Positions 8,407 to 17,356 of a DNA stretch of 64,000 nucleotides are shown one piece after another (positions within the stretch are counted from its first letter, which is position 1; the number at the start of each line of letters is the position of its first letter). Origin of the DNA: Gilvimarinus japonicus. Lineage in GTDB: Bacteria; Pseudomonadota; Gammaproteobacteria; Pseudomonadales; Cellvibrionaceae. Made by a program: the position numbers and the translations under genes. The notes beneath the pieces were generated by a model. That model ran no database searches, was not told where the DNA came from, and saw nothing but the letters and a program-made list of their open reading frames with translations. Location of the stretch: the NCBI RefSeq assembly GCF_042847215.1, contig NZ_AP031500.1, forward strand, positions 1-64,000. The letters are read 5' to 3'.

Positions 8407-9801
8407 TTAATGTTTCGCCAGGCGTTCGGGTGAACTTTTTGTCGGCGTTATTTTAAAGCTTTTTGCTAGACTTACGATGGTTTCAACTTTTACTGTGAGT
8501 TTATTTTTCCCTAATAAGTTGTCGACAAATGCTTGAGAGAAAGGCCAGTAATTGACGCTAGCGTTCACCGCCACAGGCCCCTGTACGTCTGCGGGAATAT
8601 CAATGGCGTAATCAACCAAAGCGTGTCCTTTGGGCAGAATACGGTTATCTGACATAATGTGAGTAACACGCCAGACTTCCACCTCTACCTTTTTACCGTT
8701 CTTATCGCCAAGCTTTACCATAAAATTCTTTGTGTTTGGCTCGGTCTTGCCATTTTTAATTGCGCCCGAGCGATAGAACACCTTGCCGTTAGCATCGCTT
8801 AGTTTTATGTCCACCCAAACTTCACGTCCTTCGGGGAAGCCGGTGGGGAGTTTGTGTCCGGCCCCTGTATTGGTGATTTTAAGGCTTAGGGTAGTGCGTT
8901 GGCCGGCCGTGAGGGAGGTGGGCGGATCAATAAGCTCGATGGTTGCACTTGATTGCAGTAAGGCACGAGCGCGCTTGGCGTTTTCTTGGTGGCCAAAATG
9001 CTCAAGCAAGGTAGTGTTACCGCCGGCAAACCAGTGGGTTGCTCGATCGGCGCGCTCAGGCCCCATGATGGCACTATTTCCTTGGACCGGTTTCATGTGG
9101 CAATCCTGGCAGCCGATACCTGCAGTGCGGTAGGGGCTTTCAAACCACTCGTCGTAGGTTCGCTCTATCGGTACGCCGTTCAGTGGGTGAGTAACGTTAT
9201 GGCAGGTAGCGCACATGGCCGACTCTGTGTGCAGCGGCGAGAACGCTGTCTCGTGATAGGGCGATTGTGCGTTTTGGCGCGGCCCGTACTTCACCCGCTT
9301 TTCCCCCGCATCGTTCATAACGTAAGAGCCATTATCAATGCCACTAATGGCGCTGATATTGTGGCAGCTCTCGCAGTCGACACCGGGTAAATCGGTTTCA
9401 GGGTTGTTGACCGAGGGAGGGCTCTGATTGTCGGCGCGGGTAACTTGACCGGTCATTAAACCGGTTGGCGTGTGGCAGCCAGTACAAAAACTATCGAGCG
9501 CACCATCGCTGGCTTTACTAGCCCGACTGAGCAAGGCGCGATAAATCGGATCGTCCCAGCTATGGGACATCATTGATGAACGCCATTCGCGATAGATATC
9601 GCTATGGCAGCCACTGCATACTTTGGCATCGTCAAAGCGGTGTTCAGGAATCACTTTACCAGTAGAGGTGGCGGCCCGGTGTGGGCTATAAAGAGGCGTT
9701 AGTGCCTCGTCAATAATTCGTTGTTCGACAGCTGTGCCGGCAAACACAGAAAGGCTGAGAGTCAATAAGACTCCAACCACAGTGGTATGAATCAGGTGCA
9801 T
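8407..9801 (-). CDS. Secreted pentaheme c-type cytochrome
   Basis: A 464-residue exported protein. An N-terminal signal peptide (MHLIHTTVVGVLLTLSLSVFAG) is followed by five CXXCH heme-binding motifs (CSGCH, CTGCH, CESCH, CATCH, CQDCH) in the first half, resembling the cytochrome c554-type multiheme fold. The second half is heme-free and beta-rich (LSLKITNTGAGHKLPTGFPEGREVWVDI), probably an Ig-like domain. The start at 9801 is supported by GGAG six bases upstream; a longer frame upstream lacks signal-peptide character. It presumably carries electrons in the periplasm or at the outer membrane. No partner reductase or quinol oxidase lies next to it, so the donor and acceptor are unknown. Confidence 0.8.
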   Translation of the reverse strand: MHLIHTTVVGVLLTLSLSVFAGTAVEQRIIDEALTPLYSPHRAATSTGKVIPEHRFDDAKVCSGCHSDIYREWRSSMMSHSWDDPIYRALLSRASKASDGALDSFCTGCHTPTGLMTGQVTRADNQSPPSVNNPETDLPGVDCESCHNISAISGIDNGSYVMNDAGEKRVKYGPRQNAQSPYHETAFSPLHTESAMCATCHNVTHPLNGVPIERTYDEWFESPYRTAGIGCQDCHMKPVQGNSAIMGPERADRATHWFAGGNTTLLEHFGHQENAKRARALLQSSATIELIDPPTSLTAGQRTTLSLKITNTGAGHKLPTGFPEGREVWVDIKLSDANGKVFYRSGAIKNGKTEPNTKNFMVKLGDKNGKKVEVEVWRVTHIMSDNRILPKGHALVDYAIDIPADVQGPVAVNASVNYWPFSQAFVDNLLGKNKLTVKVETIVSLAKSFKITPTKSSPERLAKH

Positions 9802-10136
9802 GCATAACTCCATTATTATTGTCGTCATCGACGTTAGGGCGGTATGCATCTATCAGAGCTAGTTTTATTCTTTTGGGGTAGGTTATATTAAGTAACAAAA
9901 AATACAATATTTATTGGTACTTAGTATAATAATTGTGAGTTAAAGCACGCTCCACTCGGATAAAGCGAGCGTCACTTAAAGTTACTTTGACTATCTTGTA
10001 ATGGTGGTTGATTAAAATGTTTGCCGTGGTGAAACCAGCTAAAAATGGGTGTTTATGATTTATAAATAACTATTTGCAGCTCGGTGTTGGCCAGTTTTTT
10101 TGGATATTTAATGGCCTTCCCGGTGTTGCGGGAGTT
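9802..10136. other. AT-rich intergenic region upstream of the pentaheme cytochrome
   Basis: These 335 bp separate two minus-strand genes and should hold the cytochrome promoter. The part next to the cytochrome is AT-rich with several TATA-like hexamers, including TATACT and TATAAC read on the minus strand. I could not pair them with a good -35 element, and I see no clear FNR-type site. No credible coding frame is present. Confidence 0.5.
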
Positions 10137-12719
10137 TTAAGTGTAGCGGTGACGCTGTTCTTGTTCGATCAGTTGAATAAATGATGCGGTGGGTAAGGGT
10201 TTATTAAAATAATAACCTTGGCCGTAGTCGCACTGCCAGTGGCGCAAATAATTGAGCTGTTCTAGGGTTTCAATGCCCTCGGCAACAACTTCTAAATTAA
10301 GTTTGTGAGATAAATCAATCATTGTCTCGGTTAACGCCTCGGGTATTTTTTCTTGTCCGAGTTTTTTAATAAAAGACTGATCTATTTTAATAATATCGAT
10401 GGGGAATTTTGTAAGATAACTCAGTGATGAATAACCGGTACCAAAATCATCAATAGCAATGGTAATACCAAGGGATTTAAGTTTGGTGAGAACCCACATT
10501 ATCCGATCAGACTCTTCGATTAATAATCGTTCGGTTATTTCGACGGTAATATCAAGCTGTTCAGAAGCTTTTGTGATCAGTGCTAACCACCGGTCTAGTG
10601 AGTCATCTTTACTGGAAAAAACTCTGGGTGAAACATTAATAGATAAGCTGATTGCGTAGTTTAATCGCTGCGATAATGCGATTAACTGTTCACTGGCGGT
10701 AGCCAGTACAAAACGATCAATTTCGTTGATGCGGCCTGTCTCTTCTGCCAGGGTAATAAATTCATCGGTTGGTATTTGCTTGCCTGCGCGAAACCAGCGA
10801 ACCAAAGCCTCGCACTTGCTGACCCTGTTATCGGTTAGATCAACGATAGGTTGGTAGTAAACACTAAACTCTTGCTTGTCGATCGCGGTGACCAGCTGGG
10901 TACTGAGTAAGTGACGTTTCTCTGAGTCGATTTGCATGTTCTTGGTGAAAAATTGCCAACCATTCCGGCCGGATCGTTTCACGCCATACATTGCTTGATC
11001 GGCCTTTGAGACTAATGACTCAACATTATCACCATCATCCGGGTACATAGAAATTCCTACGCTTGCACCGCAAAAAACATGGTTACTGTCGATATTATAA
11101 ACTTGGCTGATGGCTTTGATTATGTGCTCGGCAACCGAGACGGCGATTTTGGCGTCGTAGACATCGTGTAAAATTACAATAAACTCATCGCCACTGTAGC
11201 GGGCAACGGTATCGGTGGCGCGAACGCAGGCTTTGATTCTCGTGCCAACACTTTGCAGGAGTCGATCTCCGGCTGAGTGTCCAAGGTTGTCGTTAACCGG
11301 TTTAAAATTATCCAGGTCGATGAAGAGTATGGCGAGTTTATTGTGGTCGCGTTGCGATTTAGCAATGGCTTTACTCAGTCGGTTTTGAAACAACAAACGA
11401 TTGGGTAAACCGGTGAGTTGATCATAGATCGCTTGTTGTTGAATTTTTTCTGTAAAGCGCTTTCGCTCTGTAATGTCTTGCATAGAGCCGAGTACAGAAT
11501 AGGGCGGATTCGTATCTTCCAGGGGCTTGCCAATAATGCGGACCCAACACTTGCCTAGTTTTTCACAAAAAAAGTTAAGCTCTATATCAAATGGCACACC
11601 AAGGCTGGCATCGATAATAGCCGACTTAAGGGTTTTCGCTTGCGTGGCATCAAACCGTGCCAGTATTTGGTTTAACGTGGGGGAGGGCGTTTGGTATTCC
11701 ATGCCTAAAACTTTAGCGGTTTGTTCGCCCCAAAGTGTGACGACAAGTTCGTCTTTTTGCGGGCTAAGTTGCCAGCCACCGACTAGAGCTAACTTGCCGA
11801 CCTCGCGCAACAGCGCTTCGCTTTTTTGCAGGGTTTTCTGGTAGCGCAAATCGCGGCGCATTTGCTGGTAGCGAGAGGCAATAGCCATTAATAACATCAA
11901 GGCGATAACCAAAAAGGCTCCGCGTAGCACCCAAATGACATTGCTTTCGTCTTCCCAACCATGCGGCGGGCGGCCTGCCATTTGCCAGCTTCCGCGGCCA
12001 ACGCTAAAAGTGGTGATAATGCTTCGCTGATCAGCGAAGAGCGCACTGTCACCCAAAAAGACCTCGCCATTTTGCCCCAGGCCATCTCTTCCGCGAATGG
12101 CAATATCGATCGGGAGGTCGTCTTTTAGTAGCCCAGCGGTTTGGTACAAATCTTTTGTCATCATTGGGGCCGAAACAATACCCCAAAAAGAGTCGTTTCG
12201 TGTAAACACAGCCACCCGGCCTATAACCGCTTCGCCTCCTTGCACTAACGTAAGGGGACCGGCGAGGTTTAGCTCACCGCGGCGGTTAAGCGTGTTGATG
12301 GCGGCCATTTGTTTGGGTAATTGGCGGTAATCGACGCCCAGAGCTGCCTCATTGCCTGCCATTGGATGGATATAGCGAATAATTAAATTGGGGGCGGCGG
12401 CTAAGTTCTTTAGCAGTGGTTCTTGACGGAATACAGTAGAGGCATAATCTTCGAATTCGGCTTGGGAAATATCGGGAAATAACCCGATATGTGCCGCCAA
12501 ACCGCTAATCAGTGACAAGTTGTTGTTAATGGCACCTGACAGCTCCGCGGCGTAGGCGCTGAGTTGCTGGGTAACCTGTTGTTGCTTGTCGTGTAGCGCG
12601 GACTCGCGAAAATGGCGTTCCAACATAACTTCAGTCGCCGCTGCCGCTAATAGCAGAGCAACAAACATAGAGAGCGCCCACTTGGCCGCTGGGTTGCGCT
12701 TAAGGTTATCCAGCTTCAT
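10137..12719 (-). CDS. CHASE-PAS-GGDEF-EAL c-di-GMP turnover protein
   Basis: An 860-residue inner-membrane signalling protein. A transmembrane helix (about 14-30) leads to a periplasmic CHASE sensor domain (about 45-255), a second helix (about 268-285), a PAS/PAC-like domain (ending in SMQDITERKRF), a GGDEF domain and a C-terminal EAL domain. The GGDEF signature is SGDEF at about residues 509-513, a variant found in active cyclases. The EAL domain keeps CEALVRW, DDFGTGYSSLSYL and VVAEGIET, so phosphodiesterase activity is plausible. It is divergent from a CHASE-containing histidine kinase across 287 bp, suggesting the two sense related small ligands. The net direction of c-di-GMP change cannot be told from sequence. 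Confidence 0.9.
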   Translation of the reverse strand: MKLDNLKRNPAAKWALSMFVALLLAAAATEVMLERHFRESALHDKQQQVTQQLSAYAAELSGAINNNLSLISGLAAHIGLFPDISQAEFEDYASTVFRQEPLLKNLAAAPNLIIRYIHPMAGNEAALGVDYRQLPKQMAAINTLNRRGELNLAGPLTLVQGGEAVIGRVAVFTRNDSFWGIVSAPMMTKDLYQTAGLLKDDLPIDIAIRGRDGLGQNGEVFLGDSALFADQRSIITTFSVGRGSWQMAGRPPHGWEDESNVIWVLRGAFLVIALMLLMAIASRYQQMRRDLRYQKTLQKSEALLREVGKLALVGGWQLSPQKDELVVTLWGEQTAKVLGMEYQTPSPTLNQILARFDATQAKTLKSAIIDASLGVPFDIELNFFCEKLGKCWVRIIGKPLEDTNPPYSVLGSMQDITERKRFTEKIQQQAIYDQLTGLPNRLLFQNRLSKAIAKSQRDHNKLAILFIDLDNFKPVNDNLGHSAGDRLLQSVGTRIKACVRATDTVARYSGDEFIVILHDVYDAKIAVSVAEHIIKAISQVYNIDSNHVFCGASVGISMYPDDGDNVESLVSKADQAMYGVKRSGRNGWQFFTKNMQIDSEKRHLLSTQLVTAIDKQEFSVYYQPIVDLTDNRVSKCEALVRWFRAGKQIPTDEFITLAEETGRINEIDRFVLATASEQLIALSQRLNYAISLSINVSPRVFSSKDDSLDRWLALITKASEQLDITVEITERLLIEESDRIMWVLTKLKSLGITIAIDDFGTGYSSLSYLTKFPIDIIKIDQSFIKKLGQEKIPEALTETMIDLSHKLNLEVVAEGIETLEQLNYLRHWQCDYGQGYYFNKPLPTASFIQLIEQEQRHRYT

Positions 12720-13006
12720 ATCGACTTAGGCGAATCAGTGAGCAAGAGAGTGAGGTCTGCCAAATCATAGCCCCAATATAGCGTTTTTTGCGAAGTTTTA
12801 CAGGGGTTATCGTTGGCTGTTTTTAATCTATCGGACTTACGGCGTCAGGGAGCTTGGCTCAGGCTTGCTTTAGGCCCTGTTCGCCTTTCCCACTGTGGCT
12901 GCGGTAGTGGAGGCTAAACTTGGCTTTAAGGTAAACGAGCCCTACGGACTGATGTGCTAAAGTTGGCTTACTGTCCGTACTTTCTAGTAAACAGGAGCTG
13001 ATCTCT

Positions 13007-15631
13007 TTGTATACCTTCTTGCGCATACTTTTATTAGCCATCGTTTACTGGGTGGTGGGGCGTATTGCGCTGCTGATGGCCATACCCCCAGGGTTTGCCG
13101 GTGCGGCGTTTCCGCCGGTGGGTATTGCCTTGGGCATGCTCTTGTTGTTTGGTGTTCGGCATTGGCCTGGTGTTTTTTTCGGCTCACTTGGCCTCAACTT
13201 ATCGGTTGCCTATGGTATCAGTGGGCAGTTGTCCGCTGCGGGCCTAGGAGTTGCTATAGGTATCGCGGTGGGTAGCACGCTTGCGGTGGTTTGTGGTGAG
13301 CGGCTTATTGCTCGTTTTTGCTCGCGTGGTCAGGCGCTATCGAGTGAGCGTAATATTGCGCTAAGTTACTTTCTGGGTGGGCCTTTAAGTTGCTGCGTGA
13401 GTGCAACGATGGCAAGTGTCTGCTTATTTATAAGCGGTACCACCGCTCGTCAAGACGTGCCTTACACTTGGTGGACGTGGTGGCTGGGTGACTCAATCGG
13501 GGTTTTGGTCGCGCTCCCGATCATGTATATGTTGTTCGCCACCCCACGCGCGCTATGGCGCGCTCGTCTGTTAAGTGTCGGTGCCCCGTTGGCGATTGCT
13601 TGCGCGTTGATGATAGCTATTTTTATCAGAGTGAATGACGCCGAGCTGGACAAAATCCGACAGTCATTCCTACAGCAGGCTTTACCGTTTAGCACCAATA
13701 TAAAGGCGCGACTTGAGAGTCAGCTGAGCGTATTGAAAAGCATCGATAGTTTGTTTCACGCCTCTAATTATATTAGTGCGAAGGATTTTGATCATTTTGT
13801 TGCCAACCCCTTGAGCGATAACCCAGAGATTTACGCACTGTCGTGGAACGAGTATGTTCGCCACAAAGATCGTCCTCGCGCTGAGCGGGAGTTAAGCCTG
13901 CGAGATCTCTCCGCCCAAACTATTACTGAGGTAGATCCGCAAGGCAATCTAATCGTTGCGCGGCAGCGATTAGATTACGTGTATGTTAAATACGTTGTTC
14001 CTTTAGCGGGTAATGAAAAAGCACAAAGCTTTAATGTGGCCTCGATTCCTAATCGACGTGAGGTGTTAGAGCGCTCGGTCTCGAATCGTAGTGCGCAAAT
14101 GACGGCGCCCATAAAACTGGTACAGGACAACCTCACCCAGAAAGCAATGCTGCTTTTTTACCCGGTTTATCAGCATCTGGCGCCGCATAAGAAAAATGAT
14201 TGGTCGCAGATTCAGGGGTTTGCTACCGCCGTGGTGTTTATGGATCGTATAGTCGATAAAGCGCTTGCCGGCTATGGTAAGAGCCCCACCATATCGGCCA
14301 CTTTAGAGTACCTCGAGGGCGGTACGGCAGAGGTATTACATGCTGGAAAAAACAGGTCCGAATCGGTATTGGCCGACTATTTATTTCGGCAAGATACTTT
14401 CGAATTTGCCGGTCAAACGTTTCGCGTGACTCTTAGCCCCACGGATGCTTTTATCGCTCAACATCGCAGTCCCTTGAATTGGGCTGTGCTTGCGTTGGGT
14501 TTTTTGTTTTGCGCATTACTAGGCGGTTTCTTGTTATCACTTAGTACCCGTGCATCTATGATTCGACAACAGGTATTTGATCGGACACTTGAGTTATCGC
14601 TAATTTTGGAGCACGCCAGCGAAGCGATTTTAACCATAAATTGCAATGGTCGTATTACCAAAATAAATACCGCAGCGGCGCGTTTGATGGGGAGTGACCC
14701 TAAGTATTTAGAAAACACCAGCATTACGCCCTATCTACCCAAGCTGAGCTTAGAAGATACTGCGATTGACGAAAATTTCTTGGATAGTGCCAGTGGCACG
14801 ATTGAAACAAGTCTGAGAACAGCGAGTGATGAATACTTAGCGGTTGAGGTTGGTAGCAGCACGATTGAGCTGGAGGGCGAGTGGTACCGAATATTAATTC
14901 TACACGATCTAACCGAGCGGAAAAAAGCGGAGCGCTTAAAAAGTGAGTTTATTAGTACTGTGAGCCACGAGTTGAGAACACCGCTCACGTCAATCAATGG
15001 TGCGCTTAAGTTGGTAAGCACAGGTGTCGTTGGTGAGATTGACGATAAAGTAAAAAATATGGTGGATATCGCCCGCAATAATACAGAGCGTTTAGAGCAG
15101 CTGGTAAATGATATTCTGGATGTCGAGAAACTAGATTTTGATCAGATTAAATTTGATTTTCAATCTTTAATATTGGTTGATGTTGTGAACCAAGCTGTCG
15201 AGGGAATTGCGAATTATGCAGAAGGATTTCGCGTTAGCGTTGTAAAGCGTGAAGAGTTTAATGTCTTCGATACGATTACTGTAACCGCCGATAAAAACCG
15301 TTTAATTCAGGTGCTGATTAATTTATTGTCAAATGCGATTAAGTACTCAGAGCCGGGCGGAAGAGTCGATATTGGTTTAAGTGTCAGTGAAAATGAGATT
15401 ACCTTGTCGATTAAAGATGAGGGCCGGGGTATGCCCGAGTATTTTAAAAAATATATATTTCAGAGATTTTCTCAGGCTGATTCCACTGACAGTCGTGAAA
15501 AAAGCGGTACCGGTTTAGGCTTGTATATTACTAAAACCTTAGTCGATAAAATGTCGGGATCGATCCACTATGAATCCGAGTTGGGTCGGGGTACTGAGTT
15601 TTTTGTGACGCTTCCCCGAACCCAACGATAA
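13007..15631 (+). CDS. MASE1/CHASE sensor histidine kinase
   Basis: An 874-residue hybrid-sensor-like kinase without a receiver domain. The N-terminal third is a hydrophobic MASE1-type membrane domain (about eight helices, residues 5-210), followed by a periplasmic CHASE domain (about 225-440), another membrane helix (about 490-510), a PAS domain (about 525-640), and a kinase core. The phospho-accepting histidine is H654 in SHELRTPLTSINGA. The ATPase has N-box INLLSNAIKYSEPG, G1 DEGRGMP and G2 GTGLGLY. Translation likely starts at TTG 13007, ten bases after AGGAG. No response-regulator gene is adjacent, so its partner is unknown. It stops nine bases before a convergent esterase gene. Confidence 0.88.
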   Translation: MYTFLRILLLAIVYWVVGRIALLMAIPPGFAGAAFPPVGIALGMLLLFGVRHWPGVFFGSLGLNLSVAYGISGQLSAAGLGVAIGIAVGSTLAVVCGERLIARFCSRGQALSSERNIALSYFLGGPLSCCVSATMASVCLFISGTTARQDVPYTWWTWWLGDSIGVLVALPIMYMLFATPRALWRARLLSVGAPLAIACALMIAIFIRVNDAELDKIRQSFLQQALPFSTNIKARLESQLSVLKSIDSLFHASNYISAKDFDHFVANPLSDNPEIYALSWNEYVRHKDRPRAERELSLRDLSAQTITEVDPQGNLIVARQRLDYVYVKYVVPLAGNEKAQSFNVASIPNRREVLERSVSNRSAQMTAPIKLVQDNLTQKAMLLFYPVYQHLAPHKKNDWSQIQGFATAVVFMDRIVDKALAGYGKSPTISATLEYLEGGTAEVLHAGKNRSESVLADYLFRQDTFEFAGQTFRVTLSPTDAFIAQHRSPLNWAVLALGFLFCALLGGFLLSLSTRASMIRQQVFDRTLELSLILEHASEAILTINCNGRITKINTAAARLMGSDPKYLENTSITPYLPKLSLEDTAIDENFLDSASGTIETSLRTASDEYLAVEVGSSTIELEGEWYRILILHDLTERKKAERLKSEFISTVSHELRTPLTSINGALKLVSTGVVGEIDDKVKNMVDIARNNTERLEQLVNDILDVEKLDFDQIKFDFQSLILVDVVNQAVEGIANYAEGFRVSVVKREEFNVFDTITVTADKNRLIQVLINLLSNAIKYSEPGGRVDIGLSVSENEITLSIKDEGRGMPEYFKKYIFQRFSQADSTDSREKSGTGLGLYITKTLVDKMSGSIHYESELGRGTEFFVTLPRTQR

Positions 15632-15640
15632 CGTAAGTTG

Positions 15641-16576
15641 TTAGCGGCGTTGCTCTAACAACCACTGATAAAAATCATCACTCTTATAAACTCGGCGCCA
15701 TGCGTCGTGGCCCATATCCTCGTGGGTGGTAAAGCGCACGTGGGCGTGACCCAGCTGTTCTAGGCGGTTGAGGCCGGGGTAAAAATACTGAATAGGTACG
15801 GTGTGATCGCGGCCACCGGCAAATTGCCAGAGGGGAATCTGGTGCTTGGCTATGGGGGCGATATAAGAGGGGTGGCCCCAGCCAACTACAGGGGCAATGG
15901 CGGCAAACAGGGTTGGGTGTTGACTGGCCAACCACCAAGTACCAAACCCACCGTAGCTCATTCCTGTGAGATAAAGCCGGCTTTTATCGGCACGAAAATC
16001 ATGTTGCACCGCGTTAACAATGTGCATTAAATCGCCGTCGACTTTGTCCCAACCGCCGGGTAATAACGGTGGAATTAAACTCATATCGATATGAGAGGGT
16101 ACACCCGTCATAGGCTTTGGTGTGGCAAAGTAGGGTGAGCGGGGAGGGGTGCCCTCATCAAGTCGCTCGGGTATTTGCGTACGAGAGCGGTTATCAATAT
16201 AGCTAATGCCGCGCTTGTCCATGCCAAACATATGCAACTGCGGTGAAATGATAATAAAAGGCAGATCTTTTTTCTGAATCCAAGCTTCGTAAAGTGGGCC
16301 GTGAATTAATACGTAATCGAGATCTTCTTTACCGTTACCGCGCTCGCCGTTGCCATGTAAAAATAGAATAACAGGCCACTTTTTTTCGGGCTCGGTTTTA
16401 TAGTTGCGCGGTAGATAGACAAAAAAATCACGCTCTTTGTTATCGACTTTGCTGACGTAGCTGATGCGCTCAAGGGAGGGCTCACTGGAGACCGGTTCGG
16501 CTGGCGGCGTTTCAGCAAAACTGCGCGCTCCACTTAACAGCAAACCAAGAGCGATCAGTCGGGTAAAGCGGTTCAT
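15641..16576 (-). CDS. Secreted alpha/beta-hydrolase (feruloyl-esterase or PHB-depolymerase-like)
   Basis: A 311-residue exported esterase or peptidase of the alpha/beta-hydrolase fold. The signal peptide runs to about SFA (residue 20). The oxyanion strand reads VILFLHGNGERG, the nucleophile elbow GMSYGG places Ser at about 207, the acid is probably the Asp of GGRDHTVP, and the base is His in MGHDAW. The start at 16576 is chosen because GAGG lies six bases upstream; an upstream TTG is unsupported. Relatives act on esters of plant polysaccharides or on polyesters; the substrate here cannot be fixed. The protein is standalone and convergent with the histidine kinase gene. Confidence 0.75.
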   Translation of the reverse strand: MNRFTRLIALGLLLSGARSFAETPPAEPVSSEPSLERISYVSKVDNKERDFFVYLPRNYKTEPEKKWPVILFLHGNGERGNGKEDLDYVLIHGPLYEAWIQKKDLPFIIISPQLHMFGMDKRGISYIDNRSRTQIPERLDEGTPPRSPYFATPKPMTGVPSHIDMSLIPPLLPGGWDKVDGDLMHIVNAVQHDFRADKSRLYLTGMSYGGFGTWWLASQHPTLFAAIAPVVGWGHPSYIAPIAKHQIPLWQFAGGRDHTVPIQYFYPGLNRLEQLGHAHVRFTTHEDMGHDAWRRVYKSDDFYQWLLEQRR

Positions 16577-16609
16577 AATCAGCCTCAATTATTATCGGTG
16601 TATGGTGAT

Positions 16610-17089
16610 TTACGCTTTGTGCGAAATAGGCAGTGCCGTCGTGCGGATCGGCGACTTGAGTACAAAAGACGATTGTACTCCGGTAACACCGTCAATTCGC
16701 GTTAGCTTATTAAGCAGAAACTGCTGAAAGGCGTCCATATCTTCAACAATCACTTTAATTTGATAGTCCGCCGATTGCCCGGTAATCAGGTGACACTCTA
16801 ACACTTCGGGGTAAGCGGCGATGGTGGTTTCAAAGTTCTCAAAGCGCTCGGGGGTATGCCGGTCCATACTTATTTGGATTAGCGCGGTGAGGTTGAGCCC
16901 TAACTTACGGGCGTTGATAAGGGCGACATAACCGTCAATTAAGCCGTCTTCTTCCAGCTGCCGCACGCGGCGTAGGCAGGGGGACGGTGACAGACTAATC
17001 GCGTCCGCCAGCTCTTGGTTGGAAATTCGTCCGTCCCGTTGCAGGCGCTCAAGAATCATTCCGTCATATCGATCGAGTTGCGTGGCCAC
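16610..17089 (-). CDS. Lrp/AsnC family transcriptional regulator
   Basis: A 159-residue regulator with an N-terminal helix-turn-helix (LDRYDGMILERLQRDGRISNQELADAI ... CLRRVRQLEEDGLI, quoted in two parts) and a C-terminal RAM domain that binds amino acids and drives oligomerisation. I place the start at GTG 17089, seven bases after AGGAA, giving VATQLDRYDG; upstream codons in the frame lack family similarity. It is divergent from leuA with 267 bp between them, an arrangement that suggests it responds to leucine or another branched-chain amino acid and acts on leuA. That link is inference. It is not the global Lrp orthologue with certainty. Confidence 0.88.
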   Translation of the reverse strand: MATQLDRYDGMILERLQRDGRISNQELADAISLSPSPCLRRVRQLEEDGLIDGYVALINARKLGLNLTALIQISMDRHTPERFENFETTIAAYPEVLECHLITGQSADYQIKVIVEDMDAFQQFLLNKLTRIDGVTGVQSSFVLKSPIRTTALPISHKA

Positions 17090-17356
17090 AAACACATTCC
17101 TATTAAAATTCTCAGAGAGGCAACTATAGCGCAACAATATGCTAATAAATGTAAATATAACGTTATTTTGGCAATCATCTGCCGCTTGCGGGTATCTATA
17201 CTGTGTTTACGGGTGGACGAGGCGCAACCGACCACAAGTCAGGTGCGCTATTTGTCGCAAAGGGCCATAAGCTCTGGTGAGTAGCAAAAGTGGGAGACCC
17301 CTACTTGGAGTGATCGCCGCCCACCCCGAAAACCTTATAACGCGTCGGAGAAGACC

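Noticed and set aside
11193..11207. SGDEF in the CHASE-GGDEF-EAL protein as a dead cyclase motif
   Set aside because: The first position of the motif tolerates Ser or Ala in active enzymes, so loss of activity is not implied.
17138..17356. Leucine attenuator or leader peptide before leuA
   Set aside because: No short frame with leucine codons and no terminator/antiterminator pair is visible; the only strong terminator lies after leuA.
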